Notes: generated by a model from the sequence alone, not told the origin. A stretch of DNA of 21,059 nt from an uncultured Oscillospiraceae bacterium (GCA_910589395.1 CAJUTL010000044.1:1-21059), one strand, 5' to 3'. Counted from the first letter of the stretch, positions 1-7,327 are shown. Made by a program: numbers and translations.

Positions 1-67
1 CTTATCTTTTTATCTGTATTTCAATTTGTCCTTGACTTTGGGTACACTTTAGATTTCCCGACGCAGG

Positions 68-391
68 TTAATCCAACGCCGGTAAAGCAGACACCGATTG
101 CGGCTGTTCGTAGATGGTGTACTCCGCTCCCCGTAGCCGTCCCCGGCTGTCCCGTTCCCTCACCCGCACAATATATCCGGCCCGCTCCAGCTCGTGGACG
201 GCCTGACGGATGGCGTCAATCTGCTCCCGGTTGATGTAGGCCAGCCCTTGCAGGGTGTAGTCCCATTCTTCCGGGAGTGACAACATTTGCGATAGGAGGC
301 CCTTGGCTTTCAGGGACAGGGATTTGTCCCGCAGATGGTGATTTGCCATAATTGTGTAATCTGTATTTTTCTTGACATGAAATACTGCCAT
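68..391 (-). CDS. Truncated helix-turn-helix protein of an integrative element
   Basis: This 107-residue product looks like the N-terminal half of a helix-turn-helix (winged-helix, DnaD-N-like) protein common in Tn916/Tn1549-type conjugative elements. The recognisable core runs from MAVFHVKKNTDYTIMANHH through a helical DNA-binding region to REQIDAIRQAVHELERAGYI. I chose the ATG at 389-391 because GGAG lies just upstream and family members begin at this point; the frame stays open further upstream to 535. As I recall the family, members are 250-300 residues with a repetitive proline-rich linker after the YEQPQ stretch. Here a stop follows about 14 residues beyond that point, so the C-terminal half is missing. 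It faces away from the recombinase remnant. Its role in the parent element (replication or regulation) is inferred, and the copy is probably non-functional. Confidence 0.6.
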   Translation of the reverse strand: MAVFHVKKNTDYTIMANHHLRDKSLSLKAKGLLSQMLSLPEEWDYTLQGLAYINREQIDAIRQAVHELERAGYIVRVRERDSRGRLRGAEYTIYEQPQSVSALPALD

Positions 392-411
392 TTTCGCTCC
401 TTTCAGCGCAT

Positions 412-454
412 AAAGCGGCGTTCCCGGCCAGATTAGAGCAGAGAACGCCGCTTT
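412..454. repeat. 12-bp perfect inverted repeat upstream of the HTH gene
   Basis: aaagcggcgttc at 412-423 is perfectly complementary to gaacgccgcttt at 443-454, leaving a 19-nt loop. On the minus strand the hairpin would lie 21 nt upstream of the helix-turn-helix start codon, just before its ribosome site. It could act as an attenuator, a leftover terminator, or a binding site. On the plus strand a short T-run (452-455) follows, which is weak for termination. Confidence 0.6.
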
Positions 455-471
455 TATGTTTCGTACATACC

Positions 472-2004
472 ATGCTTGCCCGTCGCCCATACCCATTGAT
501 TTTCTTGTGTTTTTGGAAGTATCGTTATCTAACACCGTCTTTTCAAAGGCCCGGATTTTTGGAAATGATGAAATATGTGGAGGACTATTCGGTCTCCACC
601 CTGATCGTTAAAGACCTGTCTCGTCTGGGCAGGGAGTATTCTTACATGGGACGTTTGCAGGATTTTATTTTCCCCGCCTATGACGTTCGCTTTATCGCTA
701 TCAATGACGATGTGGACAGCGCCAAAGGCGAGAATGATTTTGCTGTATTCAAGAATGTTTTTAACGATTATTACGCAAAAGACACCAGCAAGAAAATCCG
801 TGCCGTTGTGAAAATGCGCGGGGAGGCTGGGGAACACATTGCCAGCAACCCGCCCTATGGATATGTGAAAGACCCACAGAATAAAAAGAAATGGGTTGTG
901 GACGAAGAAGCGGCAAAGGTGGTACGGCGTATCTTTGGCCTGTGCATTGCAGGGAAAGGTCCCATGCAGATTGCAAAAATCCTGACCGCTGACAGAGTAT
1001 TGACCGTTACTGCGTATCATGCGAAGCAAAAGGGATGGACAATGCCAGATAACATGTACCAGTGGTGTTCCAAATCTGTCGCCGGAATATTGGAGAGACC
1101 GGAATATACCGGCTGTACCGTCAACTTCAAGACATATACCAAATCCCTGAAATTCAAAAAGCGTATGATGAATCCGAAAGAAAACCAACGAGTATTTGAG
1201 GACACACAGCCGGCAATCATTGAGCGCGGACAGTGGGAACGGGTGCAAGAATTACGGACAAACAAACGCAGACCGACAAAGACAGGAAAAACAAGTATTT
1301 TTTCCGGCCTTGTCTATTGTGCTGATTGCGGTGCAAAACTTTATTACTGCACCTGCAATACCTACAAAGATGATTCACAGGATCATTTTGTATGTTCCAA
1401 TTACAAGAGCAACACAAGCTCCTGCAAGATTCATTATATCCGGGAGGTCACGCTTTACAAGAGGGTTCTGGAATGTATTCAGGGAACGCTGACCTATGTG
1501 CGGCTGTTCCGGGATGATTTCACGCAGGAAATGTTGGCGCAGGACGAAGCCAGCCGGAAAGCGGAGTTGACGCAGAAGCGGAAAGCCCTCTCCGGGGCGC
1601 AGAAGCGCATGGAAGATTTGGACAAGATCATCCAAAGACTTTATGAGGATTCTGTTCTGGGGAAATTGAGCGACCTCCGTTTTCAAAAACTCTCGGCACA
1701 GTATGAAACGGAGCAGGAAGAAATTCAGAGACTTGCCATTTCTCTGGAACGGGAAATTGAAAATGAAGCTGGGCAGATGGTCGATGTTGGGTGCTTTCTT
1801 CAGCTTGCTGACAGGTATTCCGACTTGCAGGAACTTACTGCCGCTACAGTAAATGAACTGATTGAAAAGATTGTGATCCACAGTCCGAAGAAGATTGGCG
1901 GTAAGAAGCATGTCACGATTGAAGTTTACTTTACATATGTAGGAAAAATCCGTATTCCGCTTGCGAAACCGGAACTGCCAACAGAGATAGAAGAACCGGC
2001 GTGA
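472..2004 (+). CDS. Large serine recombinase, N-terminally truncated remnant
   Basis: The frame encodes most of a TndX/TnpX-type large serine recombinase, the site-specific integrase/excisionase of Tn4451/Tn1549-like elements. Visible parts are the end of the catalytic domain (VKDLSRLGREYSYMGR and the NDYYAKDTSKKIR segment), the recombinase domain (NPPYGYV onward), a zinc ribbon (CADCGAKLYYC, later CSNY and SCKIHY), a long coiled coil at about residues 365-430 and a DUF4368-like tail. The first 70-80 residues of the family, which carry the nucleophilic serine (YxRxS), are absent. The first ~22 residues of this frame come from unrelated upstream DNA, and homology starts near nt 538-541. An internal ATG at 565 is an alternative start. 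Without the serine it should not recombine DNA, though its DNA-binding part could persist. Confidence 0.85.
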   Translation: MLARRPYPLIFLCFWKYRYLTPSFQRPGFLEMMKYVEDYSVSTLIVKDLSRLGREYSYMGRLQDFIFPAYDVRFIAINDDVDSAKGENDFAVFKNVFNDYYAKDTSKKIRAVVKMRGEAGEHIASNPPYGYVKDPQNKKKWVVDEEAAKVVRRIFGLCIAGKGPMQIAKILTADRVLTVTAYHAKQKGWTMPDNMYQWCSKSVAGILERPEYTGCTVNFKTYTKSLKFKKRMMNPKENQRVFEDTQPAIIERGQWERVQELRTNKRRPTKTGKTSIFSGLVYCADCGAKLYYCTCNTYKDDSQDHFVCSNYKSNTSSCKIHYIREVTLYKRVLECIQGTLTYVRLFRDDFTQEMLAQDEASRKAELTQKRKALSGAQKRMEDLDKIIQRLYEDSVLGKLSDLRFQKLSAQYETEQEEIQRLAISLEREIENEAGQMVDVGCFLQLADRYSDLQELTAATVNELIEKIVIHSPKKIGGKKHVTIEVYFTYVGKIRIPLAKPELPTEIEEPA

Positions 2005-2024
2005 CTTTCGCCACGCCGGTTTCA
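1994..2024 (+). terminator. Stem-loop overlapping the recombinase stop codon
   Basis: aaccggcgtg (1994-2003) pairs perfectly with cacgccggtt (2012-2021) around an 8-nt loop. The stop codon sits at the base of the loop. Only three T residues follow, so it would be a weak intrinsic terminator or an mRNA-stabilising hairpin. Confidence 0.55.
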
Positions 2025-2064
2025 TCAGAGATTATATTTACTTCCTTATGAGCCTCCATCTAAA

Positions 2065-2317
2065 GCGCAATTCTTTTTTCTGTGTTCGCGTTCAGTCCGT
2101 CATTCCTGAGAAATCCTTTTTCTACCATCTTTTCCAATGACTAACCGCTTGCAACGAATCAGAAAAGAACGAGATTCTTCGCCTTCGGCTCAGAATGACA
2201 GATGGGGGCCTTGCCCTTGTCGAAGGAAACTGTTATTGTGTTTTGAGATGTTATTCTTTTAGGCTTCCTTCGAAAACGGAAGCTTCGAAAAAGCGCTATT
2301 CTTTTTCTGTGTTCGCG
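2065..2317. repeat. Imperfect direct repeat flanking a ~200-bp insert
   Basis: A ~26-nt stretch at 2065-2090 recurs at 2293-2317; both carry the core tctgtgttcgcg preceded by a T-run and gcgc. The right copy is the 3' end of the minus-strand gene at 2296-2721. Between the copies lie a degenerate hairpin element (2099-2200) and a small inverted repeat (cgaaggaa 2221-2228, ttccttcg 2265-2272). The arrangement looks like an insertion that duplicated the end of the gene. Confidence 0.5.
2099..2200 (+). repeat. Hairpin repeat element, copy I (degenerate)
   Basis: The right arm (gagattcttcgccttcggc then tcagaatgaca) matches the conserved arm of the other hairpin-element copies. The left arm has decayed: gtcattcctgag is followed by unrelated sequence. 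It also contains ccgcttgcaac (2145-2155), whose reverse complement occurs at 13877-13887 in another repeat cluster. It is the most diverged of five copies. Confidence 0.6.
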
Positions 2318-2721
2318 TCCAAAAGCCGCTGGATTCCGGCTTCTGTGTAGGAGAGCAGCTTTCCGTACCGCCGCGCCAGATCTTCCCGAAGCGTCTCATA
2401 GCGTCCGGTGGAAACGGCGTTCTCCTTTTCCTCTTTTAAGGAAAGATATTCCTGCAAGGCAGAGCTTTCCTGGTAGAAGATCACGTTATATTTTCCCTGA
2501 TTCAGCGAAAGGGGAAACAAGTCGGTCAAAAAGGCATGGTCTTCCACAGAATACCGAACGCCGTATTTTTCACAGAGCCGATCAAATTCCGGTAAAAAAG
2601 CATCGCGCTCCTGCCGGGAATCGCAGGGGTGGGAAAGGGCGATCCGCTTTACCCCGGCGCGCACCATTTCGCAGAAACAGTCTGCTGCACCGAGATGATA
2701 AGAAAAACGGTCCAGTTTCAT
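2296..2721 (-). CDS. Hypothetical protein, 141 residues
   Basis: I do not recognise this family. The product is soluble, with no signal peptide or membrane segment, and is rich in charged residues. It starts MKLDRFSYHLGAADCFCEM and ends with a helical YGKLLSYTEAGIQRLLDAN segment. The start at 2721 is preferred because GGAGG lies 10 nt upstream. The frame is open to 2802, but the extra N-terminal residues look non-coding. A histidine/acid pattern (ALSHPCDSRQERD, YSVEDHAF) might suggest a small enzyme or metal binder, but nothing here is diagnostic. Its 3' end is duplicated at 2065-2090, where the reading would continue differently (ending in RIAL instead of KE), so the present C-terminus may be altered. 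It faces the recombinase remnant and could be chromosomal or element-derived. Confidence 0.6.
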   Translation of the reverse strand: MKLDRFSYHLGAADCFCEMVRAGVKRIALSHPCDSRQERDAFLPEFDRLCEKYGVRYSVEDHAFLTDLFPLSLNQGKYNVIFYQESSALQEYLSLKEEKENAVSTGRYETLREDLARRYGKLLSYTEAGIQRLLDANTEKE

Positions 2722-2869
2722 AGGGACAGTTCCTCCATTTTTTGAATTTGCGGCAGGAAAAGAAAGATACTTTGCAGAAGAATACGCAGGCCGTGATCCC
2801 ATGCGACGGCAGAAAGAAATTTTTCAGGGCAGCGAGAATCGCCCTCAAAAAATCTTTTGCTCCTGATGT

Positions 2870-3082
2870 TTAGAACACATTATCGTCAGGAAAATGCTCC
2901 ATGATTTCGGAAACGGAACATTCCAGGATATTACACAGCTTGTCAATGGTGTTGACTTCCACATTCATATTGTGGCGAAGCCGGTAAATTTGACCCCTGC
3001 TCATGTTGTAACGGGTATACAGGCAGTACTCAGAAATGTCTTTTGCTGCCATTGTTTGCCAGAGTTTGTCATACTTTATCAT
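2870..3082 (-). CDS. Small XRE/Cro-type helix-turn-helix regulator
   Basis: This 70-residue protein is a single Cro/C1-type helix-turn-helix domain of the short kind often seen in Firmicute mobile elements. It begins MIKYDKLWQTMAAKDISEY. The helix-turn-helix core is LYTRYNMSRGQIYRLRHNMN, followed by the typical TIDKLCNILECSVSEIMEH C-terminus, where a hydrophobic helix closes the fold. I chose the ATG at 3080-3082 because AGGTG lies 9 nt upstream and because family members start with a similar M-I-x-Y-D/N-K-L-W motif; an ATG at 3127 has no ribosome site. It likely represses a nearby or formerly nearby element gene. The divergent 52-residue gene at 3351 and the AT-rich 3083-3330 spacer are the obvious local targets. 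The family call is good and the target is inferred. Confidence 0.8.
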   Translation of the reverse strand: MIKYDKLWQTMAAKDISEYCLYTRYNMSRGQIYRLRHNMNVEVNTIDKLCNILECSVSEIMEHFPDDNVF

Positions 3083-3350
3083 ATTTGCGCACCTGTTGTC
3101 GAGCGGTTTTTCTTGCTTTTTCTCCATTATGCGATTAGTATGGAGAAAGATGTAGTGCCCGTATACGGTGGTTAATATGTGCGGAATTTTCAGATAATAT
3201 GCGAAAAATCGGGTCAGCATAAAAACAGGTTAATTCCAAAAATCAAAGCAAAGTGATTTTTACATTTTTTGTTTTTACTTTATTACATTTCTAGCCCGAA
3301 AACCCGTGAATTTTTCCACCCTTCGGAAATGAAAGGAGAATGGCCGTAAT

Positions 3351-3509
3351 ATGAGCTATGACAAAATGTATTACACAGTATTTAACGCCGTTACAGACGC
3401 GCTGGAGGTAGCTGAAAAAATGCCGGACAGCCCGGAAAAGAAGGAATTGCTTCACATTCTTTCCCTGAGCCAGCAGACCAGCGAGGACATTTATGTCTCA
3501 GAAGTATAG
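3351..3509 (+). CDS. Small hypothetical protein, 52 residues
   Basis: The frame starts MSYDKMYYTVFNAVTDALEV and ends QTSEDIYVSEV. AAAGGAG at 3332-3338 precedes the ATG by 12 nt, slightly long but workable. The sequence is predicted largely helical and acidic. It resembles the very short proteins annotated as hypothetical in clostridial conjugative elements, which share an MYYxxFNAVTDA-like opening. I infer it is a mobile-element accessory protein, and no function can be stated. It is divergently placed relative to the XRE regulator. A hairpin with a T-rich tail follows at 3674. Confidence 0.6.
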   Translation: MSYDKMYYTVFNAVTDALEVAEKMPDSPEKKELLHILSLSQQTSEDIYVSEV

Positions 3510-3581
3510 TTTAACACTAATATCTTTGCTTGACAAAGGGAAAGAATGTATTTTTGGGTGAAAAATTTCCTCTCAGCGGGA

Positions 3582-3630
3582 TTTTTCCTGCCAAAGGAAA
3601 AAATTTTTCAAACAGCCCCGGGCTTGTTTG
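3582..3630 (+). other. Two small stem-loops downstream of the 52-residue gene
   Basis: tttttcc (3582-3588) pairs with ggaaaaa (3596-3602), followed by a T-run. Immediately after, caaaca/tgtttg with an inner gcc/ggc (3609-3630) forms a second stem. The first could be a weak AT-rich terminator for the small gene. Nothing else is recognisable between 3510 and 3670. Confidence 0.4.
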
Positions 3631-3673
3631 AAAATAGAGGAAGCCCCGGATAAATCAGAAAAATGAAATGTTC

Positions 3674-3716
3674 GCCAGCCGCACAAGGTTACTCTTGTGT
3701 TGGCTGGCTGTTTTGT
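3674..3716 (+). terminator. Intrinsic terminator-like hairpin
   Basis: gccagccgcacaag (3674-3687) pairs with cttgtgttggctggc (3694-3708) around a 6-nt loop, with one bulge. The tail is tgttttgttg. This is a strong stem with a broken U-tract and probably ends transcription of the element-derived genes to its left. Confidence 0.65.
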
Positions 3717-3774
3717 TGAAGAGGCCTTTGCTTGCGTGAAGTACCATGTGGAAATTTCCGGTTTGCCTAATGAA

Positions 3775-3856
3775 GCTTAAGGAAGCACTGATTAAATCTG
3801 TAAGCTAGTTGCGTGCCAAGCCGCCAGGCGCGATTTATTCAGTGGTTCCTTAAGGC
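3775..3856. mobile_element. MITE-like ~80-nt inverted repeat
   Basis: The left arm (3775-3798, starting gcttaaggaagcactga) and right arm (3832-3856, ending ccttaaggc) are complementary over about 22 of 24 positions with one bulge. The arms enclose about 33 nt with no coding potential. Long near-perfect terminal inverted repeats in so short a unit fit a miniature inverted-repeat element or the collapsed ends of an insertion sequence. No transposase frame is present. Confidence 0.5.
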
Positions 3857-4100
3857 TGCCCCTCGCAATTCATGGCTATCTCCTGAAACGGCGTCTTACG
3901 GGAAATTTTTTCAGCAAAGCATAGAAGATCTGCCTGCCGGGTATCAGTGCGCCCCCGTGCAGACCTTCCGCGCTCTGCCGAAAAAGTTCCTTTTGTGATA
4001 TGCTGCTTAGAATTATGTAGCGCTTTCTTAAAAGTTATCATCGTAATTTGTCGAATAATAATATATTTTGTAAGATTTTGAAATATTTCTATTTTTTCTG
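3857..4100. other. Non-coding spacer, nothing recognised
   Basis: After the MITE-like repeat there are short open frames on both strands (to about 60-88 residues), but none has a ribosome site, family resemblance or plausible composition. The last 90 nt become very AT-rich and lead into the promoter at 4101. I see no RNA gene here. Confidence 0.5.
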
Positions 4101-4129
4101 TTGACTATTTTTGAATCGTGTTCTATATT
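4101..4129 (+). promoter_or_regulatory. Sigma-A-type promoter of the secreted-protein/ABC cassette
   Basis: TTGACT at 4101-4106 and TATATT at 4124-4129 are separated by exactly 17 nt and lie in a very AT-rich block. Transcription would begin near 4136, giving a leader of about 38 nt before the first gene. Each hexamer matches five of six consensus positions. Confidence 0.75.
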
Positions 4130-4173
4130 AAATATATAGGCCTGACTTATTCTATAAAAAGGAGAGAATTTAT

Positions 4174-4617
4174 ATGAAGCTGAAAAGATTGATTTCCGTC
4201 TCTCTGGCCGCCGCTTTGCTGGCGTGCGCCCTGACCGTTCCCGCAAGCGCGAATACGGTAGACAGGGATTACGCGTTTTATGACATTGCCGCATCTTCCT
4301 GGGTGAATACGGGTACTGCGAAGAAAGACACCGCTTCCGAGGTGTACGCGGCTCCCACAGATTCTCCTAATGGAACGACTCTGGCCAAGACCTATTGCTA
4401 TGTGGGGGGCGTTGCGCGGGATAAAACAACCTGGGGCACAGCGTATTTGGTAAGCGGTAACAAATACGCTATCAATAATTATGTGTATGAAGACGGCGAT
4501 AAGTACAACGGCCAAGTTTCCATGTGGCTCAGAATGACTCCGGAGGCCGGCCGCGGAAGGCTGCGGGGCGTCTGGAGCCCGGACTATACGGAGGAAAGCG
4601 GCGTGATCCACGTTTGA
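4174..4617 (+). CDS. Secreted 147-residue protein, first gene of an ABC cassette
   Basis: The product has a textbook Sec signal peptide: basic MKLKR, a hydrophobic SLAAALLACAL core and an ASA site, with cleavage expected after residue 26, leaving about 121 residues. The mature part is rich in Tyr, Gly, Thr and Asn, has a single Cys and probably forms a beta-strand fold. The C-terminal GRLRGVWSPDYTEE stretch recalls small secreted Firmicute proteins of the DUF2712 type, but I cannot confirm homology. AAAGGAG stands 9 nt upstream and a good sigma-A promoter precedes it. Position and ABC-2 neighbours suggest a secreted peptide handled by, or protecting against, the downstream transporter, as in lactococcin-972-like loci. 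It could equally be a surface or stress protein. Confidence 0.75.
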   Translation: MKLKRLISVSLAAALLACALTVPASANTVDRDYAFYDIAASSWVNTGTAKKDTASEVYAAPTDSPNGTTLAKTYCYVGGVARDKTTWGTAYLVSGNKYAINNYVYEDGDKYNGQVSMWLRMTPEAGRGRLRGVWSPDYTEESGVIHV

Positions 4618-4634
4618 CGCGCCACTGAAGTTTG

Positions 4635-4667
4635 TGCCGGCAGAGGCAGTATAAACTCCTGCCGGTA
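4635..4667 (+). other. Intergenic stem-loop between first and second cassette genes
   Basis: tgccggcag (4635-4643) pairs with ctgccggta (4659-4667, one G-U pair) around a 15-nt loop. No T-run follows, so it is more likely an mRNA processing or 3'-stabilising hairpin than a full terminator. It could set a higher level of the first gene than of the downstream ones. The remaining spacer to 4817 has no other recognisable feature. Confidence 0.45.
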
Positions 4668-4817
4668 TCAATAAGGCAGTGCCGCACAAGTCATGGGTCA
4701 GGCTTGAAGTGCCGGCTTCCTCGCGTATTTTTCGTTATGGCGCGTGGTTTTCACCGCACAATACAACATTTGGACCTGTGCGGCGCCGCCTTATCTATTT
4801 TTCGGGAGGTATTCCTA

Positions 4818-5585
4818 ATGAAAAAAAATAAGATCTGGCTTATGCCGCTGTCCCTTTGCCTGCTGCTCTGTTCCTGCGCGCCTATGAGCTCCAACAGCCA
4901 GCTGGCGGCTTCTTCCCGGGCGGCCTCGAGTACTGCTTCCTCCGCCGTGGAGAAAAATGCGGGGGCCGAGGCTTCTTCCGAAATTTCCTCCGGTTCTTCC
5001 GCCGCGGAGCCCGTTTCTGCCGGAGAACTGGGAACCGTGCAGATAGATCCCAGAGACGTGGGAACGTTCCGATATCATGTTTTGAAAATGCGATACGGGG
5101 AAAGCCTGGAGGAGCTGGGGATTTCTCAGGAAAAAATGGCTGATTGGGATCCTGAGGTTCAGGACAGCGGCGTGGTGCTGCTGACCATGAAGCTGGAAAA
5201 TGTGGATTATCCCATGGACGAGCCAGGACTGGCGGAGGACGGCTATATTCTGGTCAACGGCCTGAACCTGTATCCCACAGAGGCGATCGACCAGAACAAA
5301 ACGCCGGAGCATATCGTAGATGGGGCTTTGGATTACAGCAACGTGCCGGTTTACTTTGACCGGGCGCCTCAGGAGGAGAAAAAGTATTTTGCGCTTCCCA
5401 TGCCGGAGCCGGGGCAAAGCTCGGAGGAATTTCAGGTGGCCTGGGCGCTGAGCGCCCAATACGCCGGGCTGTTCCGGGAAGACAAGCTGGAGCTGGTGCT
5501 GACAGCTGCGCCTTTAGAATACGGCACCAACGAGGTTTGCCGGGCAAAGCTCCGCTATGCTGACGCGGTGCAGGGGGAAGAGTAG
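4818..5585 (+). CDS. Ser/Ala-rich lipoprotein of the ABC cassette
   Basis: The 255-residue product begins MKKNKIWLMPLSLCLLLCSC, a lipoprotein signal peptide with Cys20 as the lipidation site. The lipobox L-C-S-C is acceptable although Cys at -2 is unusual. Residues 21-70 are a low-complexity Ser/Ala/Glu linker typical of surface lipoproteins. Residues ~73-255 form a globular domain with no family I can name, perhaps an Ig-like beta fold (GVVLLTMKLENVDY resembles the DUF4352/DUF5028 style). The start at 4818 is set by GGGAGGT 7 nt upstream. The frame is open to 4632, but that stretch has no start signal. Translation ends one base before the next GTG. I infer it is a membrane-tethered partner of the permeases, a sensor or immunity-type protein rather than a classic importer-type substrate-binding protein. 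Confidence 0.8.
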   Translation: MKKNKIWLMPLSLCLLLCSCAPMSSNSQLAASSRAASSTASSAVEKNAGAEASSEISSGSSAAEPVSAGELGTVQIDPRDVGTFRYHVLKMRYGESLEELGISQEKMADWDPEVQDSGVVLLTMKLENVDYPMDEPGLAEDGYILVNGLNLYPTEAIDQNKTPEHIVDGALDYSNVPVYFDRAPQEEKKYFALPMPEPGQSSEEFQVAWALSAQYAGLFREDKLELVLTAAPLEYGTNEVCRAKLRYADAVQGEE

Positions 5586-5586
5586 C

Positions 5587-6456
5587 GTGAAGCGGGTATT
5601 TCACATGGAGCTGCATAAAGCTTTGCACAGCTGGTTTTTTCTGGCGGCAGTCTGCTGCGGGGGACTTTTTGCCATTCTAAGCTTCGTTGACCGGGTCAGC
5701 AACTATTTTTTCGGCCTTGGCGTTCTCAACATGGTGGACGCGGCAGAACGGATGGGGTATGTCAAATACCCTATTGTTCCTATGAGTACCGTTTATAACG
5801 AATGGCTGGGCGGAGAGGGGCTTTCCTTGGGCTACACTTTGTTTTTTACCCTGCTGCCCCTGCTGGCGGTTCTGCCCTACGGGTATTCCTTTTCCGAGGA
5901 GCTGCGGGGCGGGTACTTGAAAATGGTCGTTCCCAAGTGCGGAAGAAGGTGCTATTTCCTGGCAAAGGCCGGGGCTTCCTTTCTATCCGGCGGGCTGGCG
6001 GTGACCATTCCGCTGGCGGCAAGCTTATTCTTTTGTTTTTTGATCTTTCCGGCGGCAAAGCCCAATGTGATCTACGATCAGTATTTTCCCTTCACTCATT
6101 CCAGTATGCTGGCGGGGCTTGTGTATTCCCACCCCCTGCTTTATATGCTGCTTTACCTGGGGATCGATTTTGTGTTTGCCGGGCTTTTCGCCTGTCTTTC
6201 CATCAGCTCCGTGTTTTTCTTTCGGCAGCGGCTGGCTTCTGTGGTGCTTCCGTTCCTCTTTGTGCTGGGGTGCGATATGCTGCGGAGCTTCGGCACGTAT
6301 GTCAGCTATGTGGAGATCTCTCCCATGAGGCTGATGCACGCGGTACCGACGGCAAATTTCATCAAAGCGCCGGTACTTTTGGGCTGGCTGTGCCTGTTCG
6401 TGCTGCTGACCCTGCCGTTGATCCTGTACCGGGGGTGCAAGCATGAGATTTTTTAA
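5587..6456 (+). CDS. ABC-2-type permease subunit 1
   Basis: The 289-residue product is an integral membrane protein with about six hydrophobic segments, at roughly residues 16-35, 80-100, 125-155, 180-205, 210-230 and 262-281. It has the short basic cytoplasmic opening (VKRVFHMELHKAL) typical of ABC-2 permeases paired with antibiotic- or peptide-type ATPases. The SEELRGGYLKMVVPK segment after the second helix is the usual cytosolic coupling region. I place the start at GTG 5587, preceded by GGGGGA at 9 nt, rather than at an upstream ATG inside the lipoprotein gene. It overlaps the next permease gene by 14 nt, implying translational coupling. The cargo is unknown; export or membrane extraction is more likely than import. 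Confidence 0.8.
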   Translation: MKRVFHMELHKALHSWFFLAAVCCGGLFAILSFVDRVSNYFFGLGVLNMVDAAERMGYVKYPIVPMSTVYNEWLGGEGLSLGYTLFFTLLPLLAVLPYGYSFSEELRGGYLKMVVPKCGRRCYFLAKAGASFLSGGLAVTIPLAASLFFCFLIFPAAKPNVIYDQYFPFTHSSMLAGLVYSHPLLYMLLYLGIDFVFAGLFACLSISSVFFFRQRLASVVLPFLFVLGCDMLRSFGTYVSYVEISPMRLMHAVPTANFIKAPVLLGWLCLFVLLTLPLILYRGCKHEIF

Positions 6457-7315
6457 CCTGTTTCGGTATGACCTGCGGCGGGGCAGGCTGTTCAGCCCCG
6501 GCAGGCTGTTTGCCGTGGTGTCTCTATTTTCGTTTCTGTTTCTCTGCTTTTGTGTGGATGTGTTTCAGGGCTTCTATTTTGAGCTGAAAAGCTTCTGGGA
6601 GATCAATTCCCTTTCGCTTTCCTTTGGGGACGTTTTGCTCGGTAAAACCGGGGGGATCCTTCCCCAAAACGCGCAAAGCCAGTCGTTTTTGTTTCCCACG
6701 GAATGGCTGGCGATCCAAATGCTGCTGTGCTATTTTACATTGGGGTATTTTCGGGAGGATTTCACCCGTGGCGGAGTGCAGGTGATCCCCCGCATGGGCA
6801 GCAAAACCGTGTGGTGGCTTTCAAAATGCCTGTGGAATATCTGCTCGGTCACCCTCTATTACTGCCTGGGGTATGGAACGCTGCTGTTTCTGATCGTTCT
6901 GACGGGGAAATCACCGAGCTTTACGCTGAACTCCTCTGTTTTTGAATTTTACTTTTCCTGCCCGCTGCCTGCCGCCAATGCTTCCCAGGGAGAGCTTTTT
7001 CTGGCCCTCTGCGTTCTGCCCTGGCTGACCGCCGTAGCGGTAAACCTGGTGCAGATGGCCCTTACGATCGTTCTGAAGCCGGCGCTCGCCTATCTTGCCA
7101 CCGGCTGCTGGCTGGTGGTGGGCGTCTACTATGCCCATGCCTTTGTGCTTCCGAATTATTCGTTGTCTGTCAGAAGCGGGGCGGTGGGCGTTTACGGCTT
7201 TCAAAGCACGCTGGGGATCGCGCTCTGTTTGGGAACAGGCCTTCTGGCTGTGGCGGCGGGGCTTTTTGGGCTTCGCAGGAAGGATATGATAGACAGCCAG
7301 ACGGCCTTTAGTTAA
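6443..7315 (+). CDS. ABC-2-type permease subunit 2
   Basis: The 290-residue membrane protein has about six hydrophobic segments, roughly residues 22-42, 88-104, 128-153, 184-210, 215-236 and 254-276, and a basic N-terminus (MRFFNLFRYDLRRGR). The REDFTRGGVQVIPRMG segment corresponds in position to the coupling region of the first permease. The two are therefore likely a heterodimer that arose by divergence. The start ATG lies within the end of the preceding gene. The C-terminus (LRRKDMIDSQTAFS) is cytoplasmic, and an AAGGAGGAT ribosome site for the ATPase begins at its stop. The cargo is not inferable from sequence. Confidence 0.78.
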   Translation: MRFFNLFRYDLRRGRLFSPGRLFAVVSLFSFLFLCFCVDVFQGFYFELKSFWEINSLSLSFGDVLLGKTGGILPQNAQSQSFLFPTEWLAIQMLLCYFTLGYFREDFTRGGVQVIPRMGSKTVWWLSKCLWNICSVTLYYCLGYGTLLFLIVLTGKSPSFTLNSSVFEFYFSCPLPAANASQGELFLALCVLPWLTAVAVNLVQMALTIVLKPALAYLATGCWLVVGVYYAHAFVLPNYSLSVRSGAVGVYGFQSTLGIALCLGTGLLAVAAGLFGLRRKDMIDSQTAFS

Positions 7316-7327
7316 GGAGGATCTTCT

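Noticed and set aside
529..1248. 239-residue minus-strand frame opposite the recombinase
   Set aside because: It is antisense to a clearly recognisable recombinase and has no start signal.
3340..3354. Four-codon leader peptide (MAVI) overlapping the 52-residue gene by ATGA
   Set aside because: The AAAGGAG ends only one base before this ATG, too close for initiation; the ATG at 3351 is better placed.
3813..4294. Short open frames of 60-90 residues on both strands
   Set aside because: They overlap each other and the MITE-like repeat or AT-rich promoter DNA, without ribosome sites or recognisable sequence.
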